A stretch of 64,000 nucleotides of DNA, from contig WHUB01000014.1 in assembly GCA_009377395.1 (NCBI GenBank), positions 1 through 64,000 on the forward strand, in the 5' to 3' direction. A program made the position numbers and the translations under genes. This stretch comes from Actinophytocola sp. Its GTDB lineage: Bacteria > Actinomycetota > Actinomycetes > Mycobacteriales > Pseudonocardiaceae. The stretch's first letter is position 1, and each line of letters begins with the position of its first letter. Below, piece by piece: positions 33,512 to 41,273 of the stretch. The notes below the pieces were generated by a model. That model saw only the letters and a list, made by a program, of their open reading frames with translations. It did not search any database and had not been told where the DNA came from.

Positions 33512-34336
33512 TCACGGGCAGTTGGCGGGGTCGAGCGCGGTGGTGCGGGGGGTGACGTCGGGCCAGCCGGGCAGGTCCTTCTCGTCCCGGACCGGCTCGG
33601 TGCACCCCAGCTCCTCGCCACCCCAGCGCCACACCTTCGCCCACCAGCTCGACCGGCCGGGCTCGTGCTGGACCGCGACGACGAGGAACCCGCCGTCTTT
33701 GCCGAGGCGGACGTCGATGGACTCCTTGCCGAATGGCGTCGGGTGCCTGCCGTCGAAGAACCAACCGGAGCTGGTGCGCGACAGGCCGAGCACGTCGTTG
33801 GTGTCGCCGAGGTCGTAGGTGTCGAGCAGGCACACCGCAGGCTGGCGGTTGAAGACGAAGCACCGCAGCGAGTCCGCGCGCACGTAGGCGCCGATGCGGC
33901 CTCGCAGGCCCTGAGCCTCCCCGAGGTCTGGGCCGTCGGACCTGCCGCCGTCGGCGATCTGGTGCCCGCCGGCGCGCAACACCCAGTCGCCGTAAAGGTC
34001 GTCACCCGCTGCGGGCACGTTCTTCGCGGCCAGTTCGAGCTTCTCGCCCCTGACGTCGACGGTCTGGATCACGCACATCTCGCCGGCGGGGCACGCGGGC
34101 GGTTCGGAGGTCGGGGCGGGCGGCGGCGTGATGGGCTGGACGTCGCGGTCGACGTTGAGCAGCACCACCGCGAGACCGGCGGCCAGCGCGAACATCGCCG
34201 CCGCTGCCGCGAGCACGGTCCAGCGCCGGTGGTTCGGCTGCGGCAACTCGGGTGGCAGGTCCAGCGATTCCTCGGTCACCTGGTCCGCGCGGGCGTGCAG
34301 CGCGTCGCGGAGCAGCTGTTCGGTGCGGTCGGCCAT
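33512..34336 (-). CDS. Membrane-anchored probable anti-sigma factor
   Basis: A 274-residue protein that starts inside the stop region of the ECF sigma gene (TGATG, 1-bp overlap). A short cytoplasmic N-terminus (about 38 residues, TEQLLRDALHARADQVTEE) precedes one hydrophobic span (about 40-60, alanine-rich). An extracytoplasmic domain follows with a Pro linker and several cysteines (CPAGEMC, LRCFVFNRQPAVC). Topology and coupling fit an anti-sigma that holds the sigma factor at the membrane. No zinc-finger motif is present, so this is by position and topology. Confidence 0.7.
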   Translation of the reverse strand: MADRTEQLLRDALHARADQVTEESLDLPPELPQPNHRRWTVLAAAAAMFALAAGLAVVLLNVDRDVQPITPPPAPTSEPPACPAGEMCVIQTVDVRGEKLELAAKNVPAAGDDLYGDWVLRAGGHQIADGGRSDGPDLGEAQGLRGRIGAYVRADSLRCFVFNRQPAVCLLDTYDLGDTNDVLGLSRTSSGWFFDGRHPTPFGKESIDVRLGKDGGFLVVAVQHEPGRSSWWAKVWRWGGEELGCTEPVRDEKDLPGWPDVTPRTTALDPANCP

Positions 34337-34872
34337 CACACGTCCTCCTCGGTGAGCAGGGTGCGTAGCGTCGCGATGCCGCGTGCCGCCTGGGATTTCA
34401 CGGTCCCCTCGTGGATGTCGAGCGCGTCGGCGACGGCGGCGACCGAGAGGTCGCAGTAGTACCGCAGCACCAGCACCTCCCGCTGCCGGCGCGGCAGCGT
34501 CTCCAGGGCGGCGAGCACACCGCGGTGCTCCTCGGACAGCTCGACGACGTCCGGCGGGCCTGGGGCCGACGGGTCGATCGGCGGCACCTTTCTGCGACCG
34601 AGGACATGCCTGCGTTGCAGCGAGCGCACCTGGTTGACGACGGCGCGGCGCAGGTACGGCAGGGCGGTTTCGGGGGTGCGCGGCAGGGTCCGCGTGTGCC
34701 ACATCCTGGTGAAGACGTCCTGTACGACGTCCTCGGCCGCCGCCTTGTCGCCGAGCAGCAGCATGCCGAGCCGCACCAGCGCCAGGCGGTGTCGCCGGTA
34801 CAGCTCCGGCAGGGACGCCCCCGCCACCGCCAGCGCGACGGGAGCCACCGGCTCCGTGACACCGTCGTCCAT
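34336..34872 (-). CDS. ECF RNA polymerase sigma factor (SigE-like)
   Basis: A 178-residue sigma factor. Region 2 is at about 23-90 (LPELYRRHRLALVRLGMLLLGDKAAAEDVVQDVFTRMW) and region 4 at about 120-170 (LPRRQREVLVLRYYCDLSVAAVADALDIHEGTVKSQAARGIATLRTLL). The linker (GRRKVPPIDPSAPGPP) is short. GAGGGAG lies upstream of the ATG at 34872. It is followed by its probable anti-sigma gene. Target promoters are not evident in this window. Confidence 0.88.
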   Translation of the reverse strand: MDDGVTEPVAPVALAVAGASLPELYRRHRLALVRLGMLLLGDKAAAEDVVQDVFTRMWHTRTLPRTPETALPYLRRAVVNQVRSLQRRHVLGRRKVPPIDPSAPGPPDVVELSEEHRGVLAALETLPRRQREVLVLRYYCDLSVAAVADALDIHEGTVKSQAARGIATLRTLLTEEDV

Positions 34873-34964
34873 GGCAACTCCCTCGTCGGCGTTCACGGTG
34901 AAGTCGCACGAACCGCCCTCCGGGTTGCATTCGCGGCACGGGCTGTATCGGTCATACTGGGCGC

Positions 34965-35291
34965 ATGGCGAAGTCACGGGTGCTCTACAGCGAGCATCGG
35001 CCCTACACCGTGGCCGACAGCCTCGATGAGCTGGTCGGGCCGACGACCGGCCTCGTCGAGCTGCCCTCCCGCCTCGACTGGTCCGAGCAGGGCACCTACG
35101 ACCTCGATGAGCCCCGCGAGCTGAACCTGATGTACGAGGTAGTCCTTCGCGAGGCGATGGACGTCCAGGATCTTCGCCGCTACCTCGACGGACCGATGCT
35201 GCGCACGGTGTGGCGGCGTCTCTTCCTGCCACAGCGGGTCAGGGATCTCTGGGAACGGCGGTTCCCCGAGCTGGCGGACACGTCCTCCTGA
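34965..35291 (+). CDS. Uncharacterised protein paired with a nucleotidyltransferase, possible antitoxin
   Basis: A 108-residue protein with no signal peptide or membrane span. Its first half (SRVLYSEHRPYTVADSLDELVGPTTGLVELP) could bind DNA or the partner; the second half is helical and charged (YEVVLREAMDVQDLRRYLDG, LFLPQRVRDLWERRFPEL). Its TGA is immediately followed by the ATG of the nucleotidyltransferase gene (TGAATG). A CATACT box 6 nt before its ATG suggests a leaderless transcript. Size and pairing resemble antitoxins of AbiE/MenT-like systems; the role is inference. Confidence 0.6.
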   Translation: MAKSRVLYSEHRPYTVADSLDELVGPTTGLVELPSRLDWSEQGTYDLDEPRELNLMYEVVLREAMDVQDLRRYLDGPMLRTVWRRLFLPQRVRDLWERRFPELADTSS

Positions 35292-35795
35292 ATGAACCCA
35301 CTCCACGAACGCCTGGCGCGCGTCGGGCTCAGCGCGATCGGCCGGTTCGGCTTCTGCCTGGCCGGTGGCTACGCGGTGCAGGCGCATGGGTTCGTGCATC
35401 GTCAGTCCGAGGACGTCGACCTGTTCGCCACGATGGACATCGCCGACACGTTCCCGGACGCGGTGCAGGAGCTGCTGGCCGCCTATCGGGCGGATGGCCT
35501 GGACGCGACGGTGACCCGGAGCGGCGCGCTGTTCGGTCGCGGGGCGGTGCGTGACTACATCGACGTCGACGGCATCATGCGGTCCGGTCGCTACCCGATG
35601 CCACGGTTGCTCGAGCTCGCCGTCGAGCACGACCCGGGGTTTCGTGCCGACATGTTCGCCGACGCGCTGCTGGCGGTGCGCCGGCTGCCGTGCTCGGCCT
35701 TCGAGGCGTACGACATGTCGGCCGCTGACGCCGAGGCGCTCGTCGCCCGGGTCCTCGACTACGCCACGAAGGTGCACGCCGCAGGCTCACCCTAG
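35292..35795 (+). CDS. AbiEii/MenT-like nucleotidyltransferase, possible toxin
   Basis: A 167-residue minimal nucleotidyltransferase. AGGYAVQAHGFVHRQSEDVDLFA holds the G25-G26 loop and D41-x-D43 metal pair of DNA polymerase beta-like enzymes of the AbiEii group. A later acidic residue in VDGIMRSGR may be the third. The rest is a short helical domain. Known relatives transfer nucleotides to tRNA or proteins and act as toxins. It abuts the preceding small gene with zero spacing, as in two-gene toxin-antitoxin systems. Confidence 0.75.
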   Translation: MNPLHERLARVGLSAIGRFGFCLAGGYAVQAHGFVHRQSEDVDLFATMDIADTFPDAVQELLAAYRADGLDATVTRSGALFGRGAVRDYIDVDGIMRSGRYPMPRLLELAVEHDPGFRADMFADALLAVRRLPCSAFEAYDMSAADAEALVARVLDYATKVHAAGSP

Positions 35796-35802
35796 CCCGA
35801 TG

Positions 35803-35821
35803 CGAACGGTCGTGCTATAAC
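35803..35821 (+). promoter_or_regulatory. TetR operator with overlapping leaderless promoter
   Basis: CGAACGGTCGTGCTAT (35803-35818) overlaps the -10 box TATAAC (35816-35821), which ends 6 nt before the TetR ATG, with no Shine-Dalgarno between. The right half TCGTGCTA is one arm of an ideal palindrome TAGCACGATCGTGCTA. The same 16-mer occurs inverted at 36474-36489 with one difference, so this is the likely autoregulatory site of the TetR protein. Confidence 0.7.
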
Positions 35822-35827
35822 TGCTGT

Positions 35828-36415
35828 ATGAGCAAGGGCGCGACGACGAAGCGGGCCATCCTCGATCATGCGGCCGAGGTCGCCAGCGAGGTCGGCCTGC
35901 GCGGCCTGACGATCGGCAGCCTCGCCACCAGGACGGAGCTGTCCAAGAGCGGGCTGTTCGCGCACTTCCGCTCCAAGGAGGCGCTACAGCTCGCGGTGCT
36001 GCGGCACGCGCGCGAGCGCTATGTCGACAACGTGCTGCGCCCTGCGGTCGCCGAACCGCGCGGCGAGCCGAGGGTGCGCGCGCTGTTCGAGCGCTCGCTC
36101 GCGTGGATGCGCGGCGACGTCCTGCCTGGTGGCTGCCCGTTCACCGCGGCGAGCATGGAGTTCGACGACCAGCCGGGCACCGTTCGCGACTTCCTGGTCA
36201 GCGACCAGCGCGACCTGCTCGACAGCATCGCCCAGGTGTTCCGCACCGGCATCGCCGAGGGTCACTTCCGCGCCGACGCCGATCCGGAGCAGTTCGCGCA
36301 GGACATGCTCGGTATCGAGATGTCCTACATGCACGCACACCGGCTGCTCCATGACCCGAAGGCCGAAGACCGCGCCAAGACCGCGTTCGAGGCGCTGCTG
36401 ACCGCGGCGCGCTGA
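35828..36415 (+). CDS. TetR-family transcriptional regulator
   Basis: A 195-residue regulator. The helix-turn-helix at residues 8-55 (KRAILDHAAEVASEVGLRGLTIGSLATRTELSKSGLFAHFRSKEALQLAVL) is canonical. The C-terminal ligand domain includes LPGGCPFTAASMEFDDQPGTVRDFL and MSYMHAHRLL, common in a subgroup that controls efflux or hydrolase genes. The start ATG sits 6 nt after a TATAAC box that overlaps a likely operator. A second, inverted operator lies 58 bp downstream of the gene. Confidence 0.9.
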   Translation: MSKGATTKRAILDHAAEVASEVGLRGLTIGSLATRTELSKSGLFAHFRSKEALQLAVLRHARERYVDNVLRPAVAEPRGEPRVRALFERSLAWMRGDVLPGGCPFTAASMEFDDQPGTVRDFLVSDQRDLLDSIAQVFRTGIAEGHFRADADPEQFAQDMLGIEMSYMHAHRLLHDPKAEDRAKTAFEALLTAAR

Positions 36416-36473
36416 CCGGAATCCCACCACCCGAAGGGAAGCACCATCATCGCGATCCAGCTGCCACTAGCAA

Positions 36474-36489
36474 ATAGCACGATCGTTCG
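36474..36489 (-). promoter_or_regulatory. Inverted second copy of the TetR operator
   Basis: Read on the minus strand this is CGAACGATCGTGCTAT, 15 of 16 bases identical to 35803-35818. On the plus strand its left half TAGCACGA is the perfect arm that the first site lacks. It lies in the 147-bp gap between the regulator and the shortened acetyltransferase frame, where a target promoter would be expected. Confidence 0.65.
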
Positions 36490-36562
36490 TTTTAAATCTC
36501 GGCGGACGTCCTCGCTGGCCGTTGAGACGGTCCGCGGCCACCACCTGCCGGGAATCGAGGCC

Positions 36563-36985
36563 ATGGCGGGCTCGCTGTCGGTCCGGTCGCTGTACCACCG
36601 GTTCTTCGTGGGCACCCCGGCACTGCCGCGCCCGCTGCTGCGCCAGCTCGCCACGCTGGATCACGACCAGCGCGAGGCCGTCGTCGCGGTGCACGACGGC
36701 CAGGTCATCGGCCTCGCGCAGTACGTGCGCGCCCCGGACACCCGGCGGGCGGAGCTGGCGGTGCTGGTCGTGGACGCCTGGCAGCACCGGGGCGTCGGTC
36801 GTCGCATGGTCAGCAGGCTCGCCACGCTGGCCGCCCGCCGGGGCATCACCAGCTTCGACGCGTCCGTGCTGCCGGAGAACCAGGCGGCCCTGCGCGCCGT
36901 GGCGCGGCTGTGGCCGGGCGCCGCGCCACGCCCCGACGACGACTGCCTGCACTACGAACTCCCCACATTTCTGCTGTGCCGGTAG
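36563..36985 (+). CDS. GNAT-family acetyltransferase, apparently N-terminally shortened
   Basis: A 140-residue GNAT protein from ATG 36563. The core is clear: LAVLVVDAWQHRGVGRRMVSRLATLAARRGITSFDASVLPENQAALRAV (about residues 71-119), with the Q/R-x-x-G-x-G/A acetyl-CoA loop. GNAT proteins of this type normally have about 25 more residues before LSVRSLYHRFF. The same frame is open upstream back to the TetR stop and contains VETVRGHHLPGIEAM, which looks like that missing part, but no ATG, GTG or TTG starts it. Either a rare start (CTG, or ATC at 36446 or 36449 after a GAAGGGAAG site) is used, or the 5' end was lost by deletion. Confidence 0.7.
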   Translation: MAGSLSVRSLYHRFFVGTPALPRPLLRQLATLDHDQREAVVAVHDGQVIGLAQYVRAPDTRRAELAVLVVDAWQHRGVGRRMVSRLATLAARRGITSFDASVLPENQAALRAVARLWPGAAPRPDDDCLHYELPTFLLCR

Positions 36986-37009
36986 ACCCGCTCACGTAAC
37001 GTCGCGGGG

Positions 37010-38209
37010 ATGACGACCAGGATCACGCCCCGGCAGGACCGCACCGTGGTGACGCGGCGATGGCTGCTGCTCACGGCGGTGATCCTGGTCGCGATCAACC
37101 TGCGTGGCCCGATCGCGGCCGTCTCACCGGTGCTGCCCGAGCTGCGTACCACGCTCGGCCTCGGCTCGGGCAGCGCGTCGCTGCTGACCTCGATACCGGT
37201 GCTCTGCTTCTCGATCGCGGCACCGGCGGCGAGCCTGCTCGCGGCCAGGACCGGGCTGGAACGCGCGATCAGCATCAGCCTGGCCGGGATCGCGCTCGGC
37301 ACCGTGGTGCGTTCGCTCGACGGCCCGTCCGCGATGCTGGTGGGCACCGTCGTGATCGGAGTGGCCATCACGGTGGGCAACGTGGTCATACCGGTGGTGA
37401 TCAAGCGGGACTTTCCCGACCGGCTCGGCGCGGTCACCGGCCTGTACACCGCGGCGCTGGCAGGCGGGGCGGCGCTCACCGCCGCCCTGACCGCGCCGAT
37501 CGCAGCGGTCAGCGGATGGCGACTCGCGCTCGGCGTCTGGGCCGGGATCACGGTAGTGGCCTGGTGCGCCTGGGCCGCCGCGCTGCCGGCCCGGCCCGGT
37601 ACCGCGACCAGGCAGGACGGCAGCCGCGCCCGCGACGTCTGGCGGCATCCAGTCGCCTGGGCGCTCGTGCTCTTCCTGGGCTGTCAGTCCACGTTGTACT
37701 ACTCGACGACGGCGTGGCTGCCGACCATCCTCGTCGACGACGCCGGAACCAGCAGCGCGACCGGAGGCGCCGCGATGTCGCTGTTCCAGCTGACCGGCAT
37801 CGCCACGACGCTCATCATCCCGCCGGTCGCGACGAGGCTCGCCGGTCAGCGCGGCCTGGCGTTGCTCGTCGCGACGCTCTGGCTCCTCGCGCTGTCCGGT
37901 CTGCTACTGCTGCCCTCGGCCTGGCCACTGTGGAGCGTCGTCGGGGGATTCGCCCAGGGTGCGGGGATCGGGCTGGCGTTCACGCTGGTGATCCTGCGCG
38001 CCCGCCGGACCGCGTCGGTCGCGGCGCTGTCCGGATTGGTGCAGGGCTTCGGTTACGCCATGGGAGCGTCCGGTCCGCTGGTCATGGGCGTGCTCGTCGA
38101 CGTGACCGGCGACTGGTCGGTGCCGCTGTTCACCCTGCTCGGCCTGGCCGCCGTTCTCGGCGCGGCCGGTCTCGCGGCAGGGCGCGCCGGGGCTTCCGTC
38201 GACGGCTGA
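37010..38209 (+). CDS. MFS transporter, CynX/NimT family
   Basis: A 399-residue membrane protein with about twelve hydrophobic spans. INLRGPIAAVSPVLPELRTTLG (about residues 28-49) is the signature of the CynX/NimT (cyanate/nitroimidazole transporter) branch. It continues with GNVVIPVVIKRDFPDRLGAVTGLYTAALAGGAAL in the fourth and fifth helices and QGAGIGLAFTLVILRAR in the C-terminal half. The likely role is uptake or export of a small organic anion. Its ATG is 24 bp after the acetyltransferase stop, so the two may be transcribed together. Confidence 0.87.
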   Translation: MTTRITPRQDRTVVTRRWLLLTAVILVAINLRGPIAAVSPVLPELRTTLGLGSGSASLLTSIPVLCFSIAAPAASLLAARTGLERAISISLAGIALGTVVRSLDGPSAMLVGTVVIGVAITVGNVVIPVVIKRDFPDRLGAVTGLYTAALAGGAALTAALTAPIAAVSGWRLALGVWAGITVVAWCAWAAALPARPGTATRQDGSRARDVWRHPVAWALVLFLGCQSTLYYSTTAWLPTILVDDAGTSSATGGAAMSLFQLTGIATTLIIPPVATRLAGQRGLALLVATLWLLALSGLLLLPSAWPLWSVVGGFAQGAGIGLAFTLVILRARRTASVAALSGLVQGFGYAMGASGPLVMGVLVDVTGDWSVPLFTLLGLAAVLGAAGLAAGRAGASVDG

Positions 38210-38247
38210 CCGTCGCCGCTGGTTCGGTGTACGGTTTTCCGATACCG

Positions 38248-38826
38248 ATGGGGGTGATGGCGGTGAGGTCATGGGCCGAGATGCGGGACTGGCAGGTCGG
38301 TCTTCTCGAACGGAGCACCGGGGAGACGCTGGCGACCTGGAACGCCAGGGTCGCCGAGCAGGGTTTCGCCGACGAGGCCGGCCTGCGTGACTGGCTCAAG
38401 CAGCAAGGCGTCGAGGGATACGCGCAGATGCTGCTGGTGTTCGAGGCGTTCGGGTATCCGGACTTCTTCACGCGCAGCGCAGACGAGCTGATCGAGAACC
38501 AGTACGCGGACCGGCCCGCGCTGCGGCCGATCTTCGATGTGATCATCGCGGCACTGCCCGCGCTCGGCGAGACGACGGTGCAGACCCGTAAGACGTACGT
38601 GTCGCTGCTGACGCCGCGCCGCACGTTCGCCATCGTCGCCGCGACCACCCGCACCCGCGTCGACCTGGGGCTGCGGCTGCCGGGACGGGAGCCCGGCGGG
38701 CGGCTGCTGGCCGCGAAGAGCCTCGGCAACGAGACCATCGACGTGAGGATCGGGCTGACCACCGTCGACGAGGTCGACGCCGAGGTGCACGACTGGCTGG
38801 CGCGCGCCTACGAAGCCAACTGCTAG
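38248..38826 (+). CDS. DUF4287/DUF5655 domain protein
   Basis: A 192-residue cytoplasmic protein. The N-terminal DUF4287-like part is GETLATWNARVAEQGFADEAGLRDWLKQQGVEGYAQMLLVFEAFGYPDFF (about residues 25-74), and the C-terminal DUF5655-like part is RPIFDVIIAALPALGETTVQTRKTYVSLLTPRRTFAIVAATTRTRVDLGLRL (about 94-145). The families are common in actinobacteria and have no established function. An alternative start at 38257 follows GGGGG. It overlaps the end of the convergent hydroxyacid dehydrogenase gene by 4 bp. Confidence 0.75.
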   Translation: MGVMAVRSWAEMRDWQVGLLERSTGETLATWNARVAEQGFADEAGLRDWLKQQGVEGYAQMLLVFEAFGYPDFFTRSADELIENQYADRPALRPIFDVIIAALPALGETTVQTRKTYVSLLTPRRTFAIVAATTRTRVDLGLRLPGREPGGRLLAAKSLGNETIDVRIGLTTVDEVDAEVHDWLARAYEANC

Positions 38827-39791
38827 ACCACCCGGTTCGGCGGCTCGCGTCCGTCCACATAGGCCGCGAGGTTGGCGAGCACCCGCATGCCCATCGCGGT
38901 GCGGGTCTCGGCCGTGGCGCTGCCGAGGTGCGGCAGCAGCACCACGTTCTCCAGCGCGCGCAGCTCGGCCGGAACGTCCGGCTCGTCCTCGTAGACGTCG
39001 AGCCCCGCCCCGGCGATGGTGCCGTCGCGCAGCGCGCCGGCGAGCGCGCGCTGGTCGATCACGTCGCCCCGCGCGGTGTTGATCAGGAACGCGGTCGGCT
39101 TCATGCGGGCGAGCCGGGCGGCGTCGATGAGATGCCGGTTGCTTGCGCGGCCAGGCACATGGACCGACACGACGTCGGCGGCCGCGAGCACGGCGTCGAC
39201 CGAGTCGAGCTGAGTGGCGTCCGGGACGCCGTCGACGACGACGTTCTCCTTGTTGTGGTGGAAGACGACCGGCATGCCGAACCCGTGGTTGGCGCGCCGG
39301 GCCACCGCGGCGCCGATGCGGCCCATGCCGAGGATGCCGATGGTCTTGCCGGTCACCTCGGCGCCGAGCAGGTGGGTCGGGCGCCATCCGGTCCACGCGC
39401 CCGCGCGCACCTCCCGCTCCCCCTCGCCCGCCCGGCGGGTCGCCATGAACAACAGCGTCATGGCGATGTCGGCGGTGGCGTCGGTGAGCACGCCGGGGGT
39501 GTTGGTGACCACGACGCCCGCGCGGGCGGCGGCGTCGACGTCGATGTGGTTGTAGCCGACACCGAAGTTGCCCACGAACCGGGCGCGGATCGGCGGCTCG
39601 AACAGCTCGGCGGGCAGCCGCTCCGAAACGGTCGGCAGCACCACGTCCGCCTCTCGCAGCGCGTCACGCAGGCCGTCCTCGCCGAGCGGGACATCGTCGG
39701 TGCTCAGCCGCACCGAGGGGTACCGCCTGCGCAGCTCCTGCTCGACCGGCTCCGGCCACTTCCTGGTCACCACGATCACGGGATCCGACAC
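38823..39791 (-). CDS. D-isomer-specific 2-hydroxyacid dehydrogenase (glyoxylate/hydroxypyruvate reductase-like)
   Basis: A 322-residue NAD(P) enzyme. GKTIGILGMGRIGAAVARRA is the nucleotide site (about 148-167). The catalytic arginine is in NTARGDVIDQ, the glutamate in DVYEDEPDVP, the histidine in LPHLGSATAETR. FVGNFGVGYNHIDVDAA is the substrate-domain signature of the glyoxylate reductase group. It would reduce glyoxylate or hydroxypyruvate. A single-gene unit downstream of the PucR gene on the same strand, 24 bp apart. Confidence 0.88.
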   Translation of the reverse strand: MSDPVIVVTRKWPEPVEQELRRRYPSVRLSTDDVPLGEDGLRDALREADVVLPTVSERLPAELFEPPIRARFVGNFGVGYNHIDVDAAARAGVVVTNTPGVLTDATADIAMTLLFMATRRAGEGEREVRAGAWTGWRPTHLLGAEVTGKTIGILGMGRIGAAVARRANHGFGMPVVFHHNKENVVVDGVPDATQLDSVDAVLAAADVVSVHVPGRASNRHLIDAARLARMKPTAFLINTARGDVIDQRALAGALRDGTIAGAGLDVYEDEPDVPAELRALENVVLLPHLGSATAETRTAMGMRVLANLAAYVDGREPPNRVV

Positions 39792-39815
39792 GGCTACACC
39801 ATGCCATGCGGCGGC

Positions 39816-41114
39816 TCAGGCCTGCCGCAGCACGGCGTCGCCGAGCCAGTGGCAGGCCTTGAGCGCCAACTCGACCGCGAGGCCGTCGTCGCGCGCCTGG
39901 CGGCCCAGCTCCTGCTCGGCGCGTCGCACCCGGTACTGCACCGAGTTCTTGTGCAGGGTCAGCGCGGCGGCGGCCGCCGTGTAGCTGCCGCCGACCGACA
40001 GGAACACCCGCAGCGTCTCGCGCAGCCTGGCGCGCTGCGGGTCGTCGATGGCGAGCGGACCGAGCGTGTCGAGCACCCAGGCGCGGGTGGCGGGCAGGTC
40101 GCCGCACAGCAGCGCGACCGGGCCGACGTCGCCGAACATCGTCACCGACGCCGCGTCGCCGCCGGCGATCACCGCGACGGACTGCGCCTGCCGCGCCTGG
40201 TGATGACTGCGCCGGAAGCCGTCGACGTCGTGCCCGGAACAGCCGGCGGCGACGTTGACGTCGTGCCCGGCGTCGTCGCCACAGGCGCGGGCGGCCGGGG
40301 TGAGCAGGTCGGCCGTCGGTTCCGGCTGGTCGCGGTGCAGCGGCAGCCAGGCCCAGCCCGCCGCCTCGTCGGTCGGCACGAACAGCGGGCGTGCCGGGCA
40401 GCCGAGCTGCTCGGCGAGCGAGCGGGAGAAGCGCTCGAGCGTGGCGACCTGGCTGACCCGCGCGCCGCTCTCGACCGCCCACAGCACCACGCCAAGGTGG
40501 CGCTGGTGCCGGAGCCGGTAGCCGAGGGTCTGTTCCGCGGCCGGGATGTCGTCGACGTCCTCGTCGAGCAGCTCCCTGATCCGCGCCGCCCGGACCGCGT
40601 TGCGGTTCTGCAGCCAGCGCTCGCGCTCGTCCTCGTAGACGGTGAGCACCTGCTGCGACACCCGGTCGATGTAGCCGAAGCTGATCGCGGTGAGCCGCTG
40701 CGCGACCTCGGCGACCAGCGCGGGGTCGGCGCCGGCCAGCTCCTCGAACGCGCGCTGCAGGAACGAGTCCTGGCCGAGCCGGTAGGCCCTGATGAGCGCG
40801 TCGACGGCGACGCCGTGCTGGGCGAGGCGGCGGGCGTACTCCACGGCGGCCGACGGCACGTCGACGCGGTCGACGTCGATGCCGTGCTGGAGCATGTGCA
40901 GCACCGTCTCGAGGTTGCCCGCCACGCTCGCGCCGAGCAGCTGGATGAGTCGTTCGTCGTCGCCGAGCTGCTCGATCTGGGTGGTCATCCGGTCGGCCAG
41001 CGCCTGTGACAGCGGGGTGAACTCCTCGCTGAGGACGTCGGCGATCGCCGCGATCCGCTCGGCGACCTCGTCGGCGCGGTCCACACTGACTCCGCTGCGC
41101 TCCCGCATCCACAT
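39816..41114 (-). CDS. PucR/CdaR-type regulator with C-terminal helix-turn-helix
   Basis: A 432-residue regulator. The N-terminal half (residues 1-170) is helical with the RsbR/PucR-like IRAYRLGQDSFLQRAFEEL and SFGYIDRVSQQVLTVYEDERERWLQ, followed by a GGDEF-like degenerate domain. The C-terminal PucR helix-turn-helix is LRVFLSVGGSYTAAAAALTLHKNSVQYRVRRAEQELG (about 375-411). The family controls amine, purine or amino acid catabolism in actinobacteria. The segment GHDVNVAAGCSGHDVDGF resembles a small local duplication. Its target is not clear; it may regulate the adjacent hydroxyacid dehydrogenase. Confidence 0.82.
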   Translation of the reverse strand: MWMRERSGVSVDRADEVAERIAAIADVLSEEFTPLSQALADRMTTQIEQLGDDERLIQLLGASVAGNLETVLHMLQHGIDVDRVDVPSAAVEYARRLAQHGVAVDALIRAYRLGQDSFLQRAFEELAGADPALVAEVAQRLTAISFGYIDRVSQQVLTVYEDERERWLQNRNAVRAARIRELLDEDVDDIPAAEQTLGYRLRHQRHLGVVLWAVESGARVSQVATLERFSRSLAEQLGCPARPLFVPTDEAAGWAWLPLHRDQPEPTADLLTPAARACGDDAGHDVNVAAGCSGHDVDGFRRSHHQARQAQSVAVIAGGDAASVTMFGDVGPVALLCGDLPATRAWVLDTLGPLAIDDPQRARLRETLRVFLSVGGSYTAAAAALTLHKNSVQYRVRRAEQELGRQARDDGLAVELALKACHWLGDAVLRQA

Positions 41115-41130
41115 GAGCCTAGACGCTTCC

Positions 41131-41256
41131 GTCGTGTCCTGCGCCTGGGACGTTGTGTCCTGCGCCCGGGACGTTGTGTCCCACGTTGGCGACGCCGAGT
41201 TCCACGTTCGCGTGCGCCGCAGTGTTGAACACGGCGGCAGGAATGTGGGACACGAC
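41131..41256. repeat. Extragenic repeat: tandem 21-bp units bounded by a 9-bp inverted repeat
   Basis: Two near-identical 21-bp units starting GTGTCCTGCG (41134-41154 and 41155-41175) are followed by a diverged third (41176-41196, starting GTGTCCCACG). The whole block is framed by GTCGTGTCC (41131-41139) and GGACACGAC (41248-41256). CCACGTT also recurs at 41181 and 41212. Read on the minus strand it would encode a GHNVPGA-type repeat, but this is a shadow frame. It fills most of the 159-bp gap between the PucR start and the FAD-enzyme stop. Confidence 0.75.
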
Positions 41257-41273
41257 GCAACCGGCGCGCGCCA

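Noticed and set aside
36446-36562. A separate small gene starting with ATC between TetR and the acetyltransferase
   Set aside because: No standard start codon; the frame is continuous with the acetyltransferase and is better explained as its damaged 5' end.
41134-41196. CRISPR array
   Set aside because: The units are directly adjacent, with no unique spacers, and no cas genes are in the window.
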